Source: Bacilli bacterium (GTDB lineage Bacteria > Bacillota_I > Bacilli_A > RFN20 > CAG-826). Taken from it: a stretch of DNA of 24,082 nt. The translations under genes and the position numbers were made by a program. Below, piece after piece: positions 10,008-17,568 of the stretch. The notes below the pieces were generated by a model. The model had not been told where the DNA came from. It was given only the letters and a program-made list of their open reading frames with translations, and searched no databases. The stretch spans positions 1 to 24,082 of the forward strand of contig JAKSVY010000025.1 of NCBI GenBank assembly GCA_024413875.1, given 5' to 3'. How positions within the stretch are numbered: position 1 is the stretch's first letter; each line of letters begins with the position of its first letter.

Positions 10008-10575
10008 AATCCCATTAAAACAATATATTGTTAAATATTTATATTTGTTCTTGATTCCGTTAGTAGTCGTACCTTTTGCGGTGTCATATGGAGTTAATCA
10101 AAAACTTAAAACAAAGTCTTTTGAGCAACTCAATGTTTTCATTTCTTCACCTGTTAAAGAAAACAAAGAAGAAGAACTTGCAAAAAAATTATTCACTGGA
10201 CTAAGTGAACAAATTTTAAGTGTTAATATCTATACTTTTGATAAGGATAACGTTAATGGACAAGAATCTTTATATTCATATTATCTTTCCATTTCCGATG
10301 TCATCATTCTTGATTCAGTAATTTTAGAAGGTTCCACTATGAGTGTTTTCTCATCCCTTCCTGATGAATATAAAAATGAATCAACATACAAAGAAAAATA
10401 TGGTTATAAAGTTTATGATAAAGAATCAAAAACAGGTTATTGTGTAGATTATTTATCTTATAAAGAGTATGACTACTATATGTTTATTAATAAAAGTAGT
10501 GAACATCAAAAAGCAATCGATGAACAATCAGTTAGTAATGATGCATTCACTGTATTTAATAATTTTATAAGTTAA
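9988..10575 (+). CDS. Single-helix membrane-anchored protein, unrecognised
   Basis: This 195-residue protein has one N-terminal hydrophobic helix (about 13-33) and a mixed alpha/beta domain, probably outside the cell. The domain opens with 'LNVFISSP', followed by an amphipathic helix and 'DVIILDSVIL'. This order is reminiscent of the first lobe of a solute-binding protein, but the domain is far too short to be a complete one, so the likeness is only suggestive. It overlaps the preceding gene by 20 bases; an AAGGGGA lies too far upstream (about 18 bases) to be a convincing ribosome site. The next gene follows as TAA-TT-ATG. It may be an accessory part of the ABC system encoded around it. No family assigned. 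Confidence 0.72.
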   Translation: MKNTLVKIPLKQYIVKYLYLFLIPLVVVPFAVSYGVNQKLKTKSFEQLNVFISSPVKENKEEELAKKLFTGLSEQILSVNIYTFDKDNVNGQESLYSYYLSISDVIILDSVILEGSTMSVFSSLPDEYKNESTYKEKYGYKVYDKESKTGYCVDYLSYKEYDYYMFINKSSEHQKAIDEQSVSNDAFTVFNNFIS

Positions 10576-10577
10576 TT

Positions 10578-11429
10578 ATGTTTGGTAGATATAAAGCAAA
10601 AGAAAAAGACTTTTCGAAAGAAAGCCTTCCAACAACAAGAAGACAACAATTTAAAGCTTTTCTTAAAAATGAAAAGATGACCATTTTTAAAATAAGCCTT
10701 ATTCTCTTTTTATTTTCTATTCCATTTCTTGCAACTATAACTTATCAAAACATCGTTTTGGTTGCGTTACAAAATGAAGTTGAAGCCGGTTCAATGACTC
10801 AAACAGATATGTTCTATACATATGCGTTTGAAGATTTGATCTTTAATGCGATTAAATTAGCAACACTTATTATCTTTGGTATTGGACTTTCTGGTGCGCT
10901 TAGAATCATTCGCAATCTTTGTTGGAATGAGGGCGTTTTCTTTGGTGATGATTTTAAAAAAGGAATCAAACAAAATTTTAAACAAGTTCTTTTGCCTAGT
11001 GTTTTAATTGGTCTTGCTATTTACCTTATCGCAGTCTTTAAAGATTTCTATAATTTAACCGGTTCTTTAATCCTTGAAATTGGATACATTTTAAGTATCG
11101 CGATTACATTTATTTTAATAATTCCATTCATTTTATTTTTGATTTCGCAAATCACATTTTATGAGGGAAAGTTGTTTACACTTGTCTCAAATGCCTTCAC
11201 TTTAATGCTTTCAAAATATTTAATAGTGATATTATTTTCTACTTTTGTCGGAATTATCTGGTTTGTTTCAAGTTTATTCGGATTATTGTTCTATTCCCTT
11301 GTAGTTGGCGTGTTTATCGCGTTATTTTCCGGTATTTTCTTGGTTATTTTCCATCTTTATTCACTTTCTGTGTTTGATAAAGTTATCAACTTTGATGACA
11401 AAAAACACTATCGTAAAGGCCTATATTAA
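10578..11429 (+). CDS. YesL/DUF624-like integral membrane protein
   Basis: This 283-residue protein has about six membrane segments (near 36-56, 90-110, 138-156, 168-190, 214-232 and 236-262). The loop after the second segment (LRIIRNLCWNEG, then FKKGIKQNFKQVLLPSVLIG) resembles the conserved 'Trp ... Phe ... Lys-x-Asn-Phe-Lys' region of DUF624 (YesL) proteins, which commonly sit in sugar ABC transporter operons of Firmicutes and whose function is not established. The resemblance was judged by eye and is moderate. It is the last gene of the operon. Its start follows the previous stop as TAA-TT-ATG without a Shine-Dalgarno site, and its own TAA lies inside the terminator hairpin. Confidence 0.78.
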   Translation: MFGRYKAKEKDFSKESLPTTRRQQFKAFLKNEKMTIFKISLILFLFSIPFLATITYQNIVLVALQNEVEAGSMTQTDMFYTYAFEDLIFNAIKLATLIIFGIGLSGALRIIRNLCWNEGVFFGDDFKKGIKQNFKQVLLPSVLIGLAIYLIAVFKDFYNLTGSLILEIGYILSIAITFILIIPFILFLISQITFYEGKLFTLVSNAFTLMLSKYLIVILFSTFVGIIWFVSSLFGLLFYSLVVGVFIALFSGIFLVIFHLYSLSVFDKVINFDDKKHYRKGLY

Positions 11430-11441
11430 TATAGGTTTTTT
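11420..11441 (+). terminator. Intrinsic terminator overlapping a stop codon
   Basis: A perfect palindrome, CCTATATTAATATAGG (11420-11435), is followed directly by TTTTTT. The stop codon TAA of the YesL-like gene (11427-11429) lies in the middle of the hairpin. It ends the long operon. Confidence 0.85.
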
Positions 11442-11472
11442 ATTTTGATGCTCCAAACTATTTTTTTTGAAT

Positions 11473-11494
11473 TATAATTGAGTCATAAAAGGAG
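11473..11494 (+). promoter_or_regulatory. -10 box and ribosome site of the His/Cys lipoprotein gene
   Basis: TATAAT (11473-11478) lies 27 bases before the ATG and AAAAGGAG (11487-11494) about 11 bases before it, giving a very short leader. No convincing -35 was found at 17 bases; TTGATG (11445-11450) is 22 bases away. TAATTGAGT at 11475-11483 also equals the left target guide plus core of the IS110 element at the right of the window. Confidence 0.6.
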
Positions 11495-11505
11495 ATTTTA
11501 AAACT

Positions 11506-14076
11506 ATGAAAAAATTAACTTTAATTTCGATTGGTTTAATGTCTTTAAGCGTACTTGCTGGATGTGGCAAGAAGCATGAACATGAATTTGTAGATTTAAT
11601 TCCTGAAGTTCTTGCAACTTGCACAAGCACAGGTATGGCTGCTCACTATGTTTGTTCATGTGGCAAATATTTTGATGAAAACAAGGCAGAAACAACTGAA
11701 GGACAATTAGTTTTACCAGTATTAACAAGTCATAACTGGGAAACAAATTGGTCAAGTGATGACACATATCACTGGCACAAATGCTCAAATCCTGAATGTG
11801 GGGAAACAAACGATAAAGGTGAACACTCGTGGGTAGAGGAACCTGATAAATACGTTGAACCAACATGTACAGAAACAGGTACACAATGGTTTAAGTGTTC
11901 AACATGTGGTAAAGAAAAAGCAGTTCCAGTAGTGGAAGCTGGTCACGACTATGATTACGAACACGCTGTCGCATCATTAAGTGCAGATAAGACAAGCGCT
12001 ACATTAGTAGCTAAATGTAAAAATAATTCAGATCACACAGTTGAAGCAACAAATGTTACACTCACTAAAGGCGCATATTCTGCTCCAGCATGTGAAACAG
12101 CTGGTAAACAAGTTTATTCAGTTACAGGTTATTTTGGAGAAAACAAAGTAACAGTTTCTCTTGAAGATCCTATTAGAGCACTTGGACATAACTTTGATTA
12201 TGATAATCCAGTAGTTCATCAACACGGAAACTGTGAAGATGATGAAGTAATCTGGTACTACTGTACAAATGACGGATGTGATAAATATGATGAAGAAATC
12301 GTTACTCATCCAGGACACTCAGCAGCTAGCGAATGGTCAACAGGTGATGTTAATGGTGTTCAAAGCCACTGGCATGATTGTTTAAATGATGGCTGTGATG
12401 CAAAACTTGAACTCGGAACATGTGTAGCAGGTACAGAATACGGATCAGATGAAGAATATCACTGGCTTAAATGTTCTGTTTGTGGTGGAGGCGAACTTCA
12501 AAAAGCACCACACAACGTTACAAGCTGGACAATTGATAAGGATTCTACATGGAGAGAAACTGGTTTAAAACACGGTACATGTACATGTGGTAAAGAAGTT
12601 GAAGAAATCATTCCTAAGAAGGAAATGACTCCAGAAGAACTTGCAAGCGAAATTGCAAACTTAAAGATTAAACTCGATGAAATCTCAACAGTTAATGTTG
12701 ATGGTGATTATGAATCTGAAATGAGAATGGAAGAAGTTGAAAAATACTTAGAAGAAACTCCACAAGTAGTTACAGGTCTTGAAACTGACACAACTGGATG
12801 TAAAGAAGTTCTTGCTGCTAAGAGACATTATGTTTCAGGTTATGCAAGCGGTGAAACAGCTTATGATTTGGATAAGGATCACTGGTTCTTCAATATTGAT
12901 AAGCTTATCCCTGAAGGTGGAACAAAAGCTGATCACTATGAATTCAGCAATGATTCAGTAATTGGTGATACTATCAAATTACATGTTGGCAAGAATGTTG
13001 ATCCATGGGCTGGATTTATGGTTATCAACAATGAAATCGGTTCTGCTGAAAAAGGAAACTTAAAGAATCAAAATCTTCTTAACGATGATGCATTAACAAT
13101 GTACTTCGCTATCAAGTCATCTACATCATTTAAGTTCTTAGTCCAAGCATTAGCAGGTTTTGCAGGAAGTGACTACAACGTTACAGTTCCAGCAAACAAA
13201 TGGACAACAATCGTTATTCCTAGATGGAACTTCTTAAGCTATCAAGCAGCTTGGAAGGCAAATCCAGGAGCAGGCTTACAACTTAAAGTTGGAAATGGTT
13301 CAGTCCTCCCAGCAGGCGCAGAAGTTGAAATGTCTGATATTAGATTCATTAAGAATCCATATGAAGGATATGATGGCCAAGTTGAATGGTCTAACTCATT
13401 CTCACAATGTAGTGGTCAACCATTAGACATTACTGATCAAGCCTCATTCGATGCAGCTCTTGCTCAATATGGTATGCTCTTTACAGGAACATGGTGTAAT
13501 AGAGGTACAAACACAACTACATATACACCTGGTACAAAATACTACGCATGTAAGTCACCATTTGTTTATAAAGAATACAACCAATATAAACATAACATTA
13601 ACGCAACTCAATTCTTCACAGGTGCACAATTTGTTCAAAACCATGCATTCTTAACAGATGAAGATTCAACAAAATCACCTGCAGTATATTCTGGTTATGA
13701 ATACTGGAACCCATTCGGTTATCCAGCTGGTGGTGCTTATACACCATTTGAAATCATCTTCCCAGATATTGAATGTTCAGAAGTCACAATTCCAGTATTT
13801 GTTAATAAGGCATTAACATTTAAGCCTGGCAATGTTGATGGACTTAGATTTATGCCAAAAGTTAATGGCGCAGCAGTTTACGACCTTAACTATGCAGGTG
13901 CTGGTGAAACATTACTTCCAGGATGGAACTTCATCACAACAAGTGATGCAAAAGTTATGACACAACTCAAAGCTGGTGCAGGCACTAAGTTCTCAATTGG
14001 ACTTTATTACTCATCTGCTATTGAAGCTGGCACAGGTATCTATGTTGGTTCTGTAATGTATAAGTTAGCTCAATAA
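11506..14076 (+). CDS. His/Cys-rich repeat lipoprotein with C-terminal beta domain
   Basis: This 856-residue lipoprotein has the signal MKKLTLISIG and lipobox LAGC (Cys20). Residues about 22-365 hold at least seven short zinc-ribbon-like units built on CxC or CxxC knuckles with nearby His and Trp: CSCGKYF, HWHKCSNPEC, CSTCGKE, CTNDGC, HWHDCLNDGC, HWLKCSVCGG and CTCGKE. Units of this 'CTETGTQWFKCSTCGKEK' type are common in Firmicutes surface proteins; metal binding is plausible but not established. A charged alpha-helical spacer follows (about 370-420), then a beta-sandwich-like region with carbohydrate-binding character (HWFFNIDKL, ANKWTTIVIPRWNF) and further beta-rich sequence to the end. 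It is monocistronic between its own promoter and terminator and is a paralogue in style of the lipoprotein at 19901-22123. Surface binding is inferred; no catalytic motif seen. Confidence 0.87.
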   Translation: MKKLTLISIGLMSLSVLAGCGKKHEHEFVDLIPEVLATCTSTGMAAHYVCSCGKYFDENKAETTEGQLVLPVLTSHNWETNWSSDDTYHWHKCSNPECGETNDKGEHSWVEEPDKYVEPTCTETGTQWFKCSTCGKEKAVPVVEAGHDYDYEHAVASLSADKTSATLVAKCKNNSDHTVEATNVTLTKGAYSAPACETAGKQVYSVTGYFGENKVTVSLEDPIRALGHNFDYDNPVVHQHGNCEDDEVIWYYCTNDGCDKYDEEIVTHPGHSAASEWSTGDVNGVQSHWHDCLNDGCDAKLELGTCVAGTEYGSDEEYHWLKCSVCGGGELQKAPHNVTSWTIDKDSTWRETGLKHGTCTCGKEVEEIIPKKEMTPEELASEIANLKIKLDEISTVNVDGDYESEMRMEEVEKYLEETPQVVTGLETDTTGCKEVLAAKRHYVSGYASGETAYDLDKDHWFFNIDKLIPEGGTKADHYEFSNDSVIGDTIKLHVGKNVDPWAGFMVINNEIGSAEKGNLKNQNLLNDDALTMYFAIKSSTSFKFLVQALAGFAGSDYNVTVPANKWTTIVIPRWNFLSYQAAWKANPGAGLQLKVGNGSVLPAGAEVEMSDIRFIKNPYEGYDGQVEWSNSFSQCSGQPLDITDQASFDAALAQYGMLFTGTWCNRGTNTTTYTPGTKYYACKSPFVYKEYNQYKHNINATQFFTGAQFVQNHAFLTDEDSTKSPAVYSGYEYWNPFGYPAGGAYTPFEIIFPDIECSEVTIPVFVNKALTFKPGNVDGLRFMPKVNGAAVYDLNYAGAGETLLPGWNFITTSDAKVMTQLKAGAGTKFSIGLYYSSAIEAGTGIYVGSVMYKLAQ

Positions 14077-14098
14077 TCTTTAATTAACATTTATTAAA

Positions 14099-14127
14099 AC
14101 CTCTCGCACGCAAATGTGGGAGGTTTT
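14099..14127 (+). terminator. Intrinsic terminator after the His/Cys lipoprotein gene
   Basis: ACCTCTCGCA (14099-14108) pairs with TGTGGGAGGT (14115-14124) across a 6-base loop, including G-T pairs, and runs into a T tract. The rest of the gap to the next gene (14128-14237) is AT-rich, and I saw no RNA fold or small gene in it. Confidence 0.85.
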
Positions 14128-14237
14128 ATATATTAATAAGCCCCTTTAAAGACGATAAAATGGTTAATGGTAAATAATTCATTAATGTAGAAAACGCGCC
14201 TTAAATTGAATGTTTTAATACAAACATAATCTATATA

Positions 14238-14246
14238 TGCTATACT
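14238..14246 (+). promoter_or_regulatory. Extended -10 promoter of the ZIP transporter gene
   Basis: TGCTATACT is an extended -10 (TG-N-TATACT). Its last base is 8 bases before the ATG at 14255, so transcription should begin at or within a base or two of the start codon. No Shine-Dalgarno site lies between. A leaderless mRNA is inferred. Confidence 0.65.
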
Positions 14247-14254
14247 TTCGACGT

Positions 14255-15109
14255 ATGAATTTAGAAGTATTAGGTTGGATTGCCTTAATTACATTCATTG
14301 CTGGTTTCGCTGGAACTGGTATTGGTGGACTCATAGGCGTTATTCTTAAAAAAGATTCAAGTAAGATTGTTTCTTTATTACTTAGCTTTGCAGCAGGTAT
14401 GATGCTTGCTGTTGTTTGCTTTGACTTAATGCAGGAAGCATTAAATCCTACAGTAGAAGATCATCCTGTTCATTTCCTTTTCGTTATCTTATTTACCGCG
14501 ATTGGTTATGGGCTTGTTTGGCTTCTTAACTACTTTATTGATAAACACTCAAACAAAGAGGTTCCTCATATTGATGAAACTCACCCTAAAACACACGATG
14601 ATCTTAATGAAATGATTCACGCTGACCATTTAGAACACCATAGAGGAAATAAAAAGCAATTATTTATTGCTGGGTTAATTATGGCGATCGTTATTGCTTT
14701 ACATAATTTACCTGAAGGTATGGTTATTGGTGCTAGCTATGCGACTGATGGGGCAAAGATTATTGGTGGTAGCGGATTCCTTATTGCTATTGTCATTGGA
14801 TTACACAATATTCCAGAAGGTATGGCAGTTTCTGTTCCTTTAGTATCTGGTGGAATGAAAAAGTGGAAAGCATTACTTGTAACTGCGTGTTCAGGAATTC
14901 CAACTGTTATTGGTGCGGTTCTTGGCTATGCCTTAGGCTTAATTAATCCATTTGTATTATCAGTTTGTTTAAGTCTTGCATCAGGTGCGATGCTTTATGT
15001 TATCTTTGGTGAACTACTCCCAGAATCAATCCTTATGTGGAGATCAAAAATCCCGGCCTTATTCCTTCTTATTGGTTTATTGATAGGATTTGCTCTAGTT
15101 CTCATTTAA
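14255..15109 (+). CDS. ZIP-family metal transporter (ZupT-like)
   Basis: This is a 284-residue integral membrane protein with about eight helices. The paired ZIP metal motifs are clear: HNLPEGM (from His150) and, 40 residues later, GLHNIPEGMA. Between helices 3 and 4 there is a His/Asp-rich loop (HIDETHPKTHDDLNEMIHAD, then HLEHH), typical of ZIP proteins and thought to bind metal. Members import Zn(2+), Fe(2+) or Mn(2+), or in some bacteria act near equilibrium channels; the exact metal cannot be read from sequence. I chose ATG 14255 rather than the in-frame ATG at 14237, because the latter overlaps the extended -10 box and adds six residues without family support. The gene is monocistronic. 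The adjacent His/Cys-rich lipoprotein gene makes zinc an attractive substrate, but that link is inference. Confidence 0.93.
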   Translation: MNLEVLGWIALITFIAGFAGTGIGGLIGVILKKDSSKIVSLLLSFAAGMMLAVVCFDLMQEALNPTVEDHPVHFLFVILFTAIGYGLVWLLNYFIDKHSNKEVPHIDETHPKTHDDLNEMIHADHLEHHRGNKKQLFIAGLIMAIVIALHNLPEGMVIGASYATDGAKIIGGSGFLIAIVIGLHNIPEGMAVSVPLVSGGMKKWKALLVTACSGIPTVIGAVLGYALGLINPFVLSVCLSLASGAMLYVIFGELLPESILMWRSKIPALFLLIGLLIGFALVLI

Positions 15110-15132
15110 AAGTGTTAAAAGTATAAATGATT

Positions 15133-15154
15133 AGGCATAGCAATATGCCTTTTT
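15133..15154 (+). terminator. Intrinsic terminator after the ZIP gene
   Basis: AGGCATA (15133-15139) and TATGCCT (15144-15150) form a perfect 7-bp stem around a GCAA tetraloop, followed by a T run. Confidence 0.9.
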
Positions 15155-15210
15155 GTTTTGGAGAAATTTCAATAAAAATGCTGAAAATATGTAATAAAAT
15201 ACAAAAAGCG

Positions 15211-15238
15211 TTGAAAATTTGCGAATATTTAATAAAAT
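15211..15238 (+). promoter_or_regulatory. Promoter of the DUF3990/HTH cassette
   Basis: TTGAAA (15211-15216), 16 bases, then TAAAAT (15233-15238). The predicted start of transcription, about 7 bases on, coincides with the A of the ATG at 15245, and there is no Shine-Dalgarno site. This is the clearest leaderless promoter in the window. A similar AT-rich block (CTGAAA at 15181 and TAAAAT at 15195-15200) lies just upstream and could be an operator half, which is speculative. Confidence 0.7.
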
Positions 15239-15244
15239 ATAGTC

Positions 15245-15907
15245 ATGGAAAGAATCGTTATTTATCACGGAAGTGAAACAATTATTGAAAAACCAATTTA
15301 CGGATATGGTAAAACCTCTAATGACTATGGATTAGCATTCTATTGCACAACCTCTTTAGAAATGGCAAAAGAGTGGGCAAGTAGAACCAATGCATCAGGA
15401 TTTGCAAATAAATATTCTTTTAATGTAACTGGTTTGAATGTCTTAGATTTAACCGATCCTTCTTTTAATGTTCTTAATTGGATTGCAATATTAATGCACT
15501 TTAGAGAATTATCTCTGTCACAAAAAACTCTCTATAAAAGGCGCTTGGAATTTTTAGAAAAGAACTTTTACGTTGATGTTACAAAGTATGATGTTGTTAT
15601 AGGGTATCGTGCGGATGATGCGTATTTTAAATTTCCATTATTTTTCTTGCAAAATGAGCTATCCATTGAAAGTCTTGAAAATATTTATAAAGCTGGCGAT
15701 TTAGGTAAACAAATAGCTTTAATAAGCGAAAAGGCTTTTGCTAGATTATCTTTTATAAAAGCAATTAAAGTTGAACGTGTCTATAAAGAAAAATACTACA
15801 CAAAAAAAAGTCTTGCTGATTCAAGATTTGAAGAAATTAGAATTAATGATGTAAACAATACCAATGACAAATTGGAGGATCTGATGAAGAATTATGATAA
15901 ACGTTAA
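15245..15907 (+). CDS. DUF3990 domain protein, ADP-ribosyltransferase-like toxin candidate
   Basis: This 220-residue soluble protein matches the DUF3990 pattern over its first half: VIYHGSETIIEKPIYGYG, then NDYGLAFYCTTSLEMAKEWA and the beta-strand 'SFNVTGLNVLDL'. DUF3990 is placed in the ADP-ribosyltransferase-fold superfamily, and members often sit beside small partner genes in toxin-antitoxin-like pairs. The YHG and FYCTTS elements fit the NAD-binding core. I cannot certify a catalytic Glu; KYDVVIGYRADD (about 114-125) is the usual conserved second-half strand. The downstream gene overlaps it by 14 bases and encodes a helix-turn-helix protein, strengthening a toxin-antitoxin or anti-phage reading. 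The cellular target is unknown. Family assignment is from motif memory and is fairly secure; toxicity is inference. Confidence 0.82.
   Translation: MERIVIYHGSETIIEKPIYGYGKTSNDYGLAFYCTTSLEMAKEWASRTNASGFANKYSFNVTGLNVLDLTDPSFNVLNWIAILMHFRELSLSQKTLYKRRLEFLEKNFYVDVTKYDVVIGYRADDAYFKFPLFFLQNELSIESLENIYKAGDLGKQIALISEKAFARLSFIKAIKVERVYKEKYYTKKSLADSRFEEIRINDVNNTNDKLEDLMKNYDKR
15874..15878 (+). promoter_or_regulatory. Displaced ribosome site before the HTH gene
   Basis: GGAGG lies 15 bases before the HTH gene's ATG (15894) but only 5 bases before an ATG (15884) that is in frame with the DUF3990 gene and would give the 7-residue peptide MKNYDKR. No other start is possible for the HTH gene, since TGA at 15885-15887 blocks its frame upstream. 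The site may load ribosomes that reach the HTH start by coupling. Confidence 0.5.
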
Positions 15908-16952
15908 TGATATTAATAGTATTTCCTTGCTTCTTTCTTCCACATTTTTCTATGGGTTTGATAGACAAATTTCGGAAGATGTAATCGAAGCAAGAATTAT
16001 AAATAATAAATATATTGGTTATCTTGAGAATGGTGATTCTTCATTTTTAATATACACAAAACAAGAAACAATAATTGAATCAATTTTTGAAAGAAACATT
16101 GATCCAGAGGTTATTTTAAAAACGAATCCTTTATCATTATGGCTAGGGGATATTTATACAAAATTATTTTTCACTTTTAACAAATCTTTTTCGTTTTTGT
16201 TTTTGTATCTTCCTATTAAGAAAGCAATTGAATTGTTTTCTGTCTATCATGAGATGGATAACTCTCAATTAATTGATTTATTCGAAAAAATGGTAAAAGC
16301 AAAAACTGTTATCTCTCTTTTGCTGGAAAGGGAACAATTAACAATAGGCGAACTAAGTTCACTAACTGGCGTAAACTATAACACTATTGTTAGTTATACT
16401 AGGGATAATGAATTTATCTACAATGCTAAGCTGGATTCAATTTATAAAATCAGCCAAGTTTTAGATGTGAACATCAATTTGTTTGTCAGAAAAATCAATA
16501 ATCTTACAAATAGTAGTTTTTATGAATTTGATAAAACTAATTATAGATACCGTCTGTATTTGGCGTTCTATCTTGCTTCGTATATTGATAAAGAATTAAG
16601 AAACTCATCTTTCGAATTAAATGATGAAAAACTCCGCGACGCTAAGAATGTTTTTGATGTTTTATGGACTGATTCAAACAATGAAGATGTCTTGCTATTA
16701 GCACAAGAATATAAAAAGAATAAAGATGTTACAAATACAATATTGTCAATTTTTGATTATAAGAAGACGGTATCTAAAGAAAGTTTGGATAGATTTGAGA
16801 CATTAGGATATAAAAAAATATTCATCATCAGTGCAACAAATATATACAAAATCACAAAAGACTCAAAAGTTAGCAAAGAGATTACTTCGACAATTAATGA
16901 TTCAATGATTAGACAAGCCAAATTAAAAGGTAATAGTGATTTTGCAATCTAG
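15894..16952 (+). CDS. Large helix-turn-helix protein, candidate antitoxin/regulator
   Basis: This 352-residue protein overlaps the DUF3990 gene by 14 bases. Residues about 149-200 (LTIGELSSLTGVNYNTIVSY, then SIYKISQVLDVNINLF) read as a Xre/Cro-like helix-turn-helix, embedded in the middle of the chain rather than at an end. The N-terminal region of about 130 residues has alternating hydrophobic strands and helices with no recognised family, and the C-terminal region (about 205-352) is helical and Lys-rich. No membrane anchor is evident. Antitoxins paired with ADP-ribosyltransferase-like toxins are often much smaller DNA-binding proteins, so this length is notable. It may bind both its own promoter (15181-15238) and the toxin. 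Function is inferred from context and the HTH only. It ends in TAG. Confidence 0.72.
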   Translation: MINVNDINSISLLLSSTFFYGFDRQISEDVIEARIINNKYIGYLENGDSSFLIYTKQETIIESIFERNIDPEVILKTNPLSLWLGDIYTKLFFTFNKSFSFLFLYLPIKKAIELFSVYHEMDNSQLIDLFEKMVKAKTVISLLLEREQLTIGELSSLTGVNYNTIVSYTRDNEFIYNAKLDSIYKISQVLDVNINLFVRKINNLTNSSFYEFDKTNYRYRLYLAFYLASYIDKELRNSSFELNDEKLRDAKNVFDVLWTDSNNEDVLLLAQEYKKNKDVTNTILSIFDYKKTVSKESLDRFETLGYKKIFIISATNIYKITKDSKVSKEITSTINDSMIRQAKLKGNSDFAI

Positions 16953-16984
16953 ATAAATAATTATTCACAAGATGATTGATAGAC

Positions 16985-16999
16985 TATATTATTTATAAT
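16985..16999 (+). promoter_or_regulatory. AT-rich -10 region of the secreted-protein operon
   Basis: TATATT (16985-16990) lies 9 bases before the ATG at 17000; a second -10-like TATAAT (16994-16999) abuts that ATG. TTATTC (16961-16966) is a weak -35 at 18 bases. With no Shine-Dalgarno site, a leaderless or near-leaderless start is inferred. No terminator separates it from the HTH gene. Confidence 0.45.
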
Positions 17000-17566
17000 A
17001 TGAAAAAGGTTTCTCATGCATTAATATCTTTATCACTCTTAGGAGCATCCTTACTTTGCCTTTCAAGAGGAAATTTTTCTAACAAGAAAATTAATGTAGT
17101 GGATGCGGCAGAAGTTGATGCAGTATCAATGAAAGAAATAAGTGATTATCTTTCAACTAAAAAAGAACACTATCCATTATCAGATGAATTTATTGAAAGA
17201 TATCAACAAACTAGTGGTGGATACATTCAATACGCTAAACAATTAGGATTAACAGTGGATAAAGAACTTCATCTTCCAGATCAAAAGTGGCATTTTTTCA
17301 CTTCTTGGATTGGACAAAGTTTAACTGAAGGAACTTTATCTTATGAAGATGACGCTAAAACACGTGTATATAATGGGCTTCTTTGTCCTGAACTTTTACT
17401 TTGGATTTACGAGGCATCAAGTGTAGATCCTAACAAGGTTAGAGAAGCTAAGATTGTAGCGGAACAAGGAAAAGTAGCAGGTACTAATGTATCAACTATC
17501 GCTAAAAACATGAGAGCGTGTGTTCCTTGGGAAGATATCAAGGCTAATATTAGAAGTGGTAAATAA
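17000..17566 (+). CDS. Secreted protein, unrecognised
   Basis: I do not recognise this 188-residue protein. I chose the ATG at 17000, which gives a typical Sec signal peptide (MKKVSHALISLSLLGASLLC) with possible cleavage near 'VDAAEVDA'; the in-frame ATG at 16976 lies upstream of the -10 box. The Cys at residue 20 follows Leu-Leu and is not a good lipobox. The mature part is soluble and largely helical, with aromatic patches (DQKWHFFTSWIGQSL, CPELLLWIYEAS) and only two Cys. The gene is first in a three-gene operon: the next gene follows as TAA-TT-ATG and encodes a Big_2 lipoprotein. A cell-surface or secreted role is inferred. Confidence 0.75.
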   Translation: MKKVSHALISLSLLGASLLCLSRGNFSNKKINVVDAAEVDAVSMKEISDYLSTKKEHYPLSDEFIERYQQTSGGYIQYAKQLGLTVDKELHLPDQKWHFFTSWIGQSLTEGTLSYEDDAKTRVYNGLLCPELLLWIYEASSVDPNKVREAKIVAEQGKVAGTNVSTIAKNMRACVPWEDIKANIRSGK

Positions 17567-17568
17567 TT

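Noticed and set aside
11504..11884. 126-residue minus-strand open frame opposite the His/Cys lipoprotein gene
   Set aside because: It lies wholly opposite a confident gene with a lipoprotein signal and repeats. Its composition is a shadow of Cys/His codons, and it has no promoter or ribosome site.
14128..14237. Possible riboswitch or small gene between the first His/Cys lipoprotein and the ZIP gene
   Set aside because: No conserved aptamer-like stems or open frame with a ribosome site were seen; the ZIP promoter lies at the very end of the gap and would not transcribe it.
17000..17070. Lipobox in the 188-residue secreted protein
   Set aside because: The Cys is preceded by Leu-Leu rather than Gly/Ala/Ser at -1, unlike the clear lipoboxes of six neighbours; an ordinary Sec signal is more likely.
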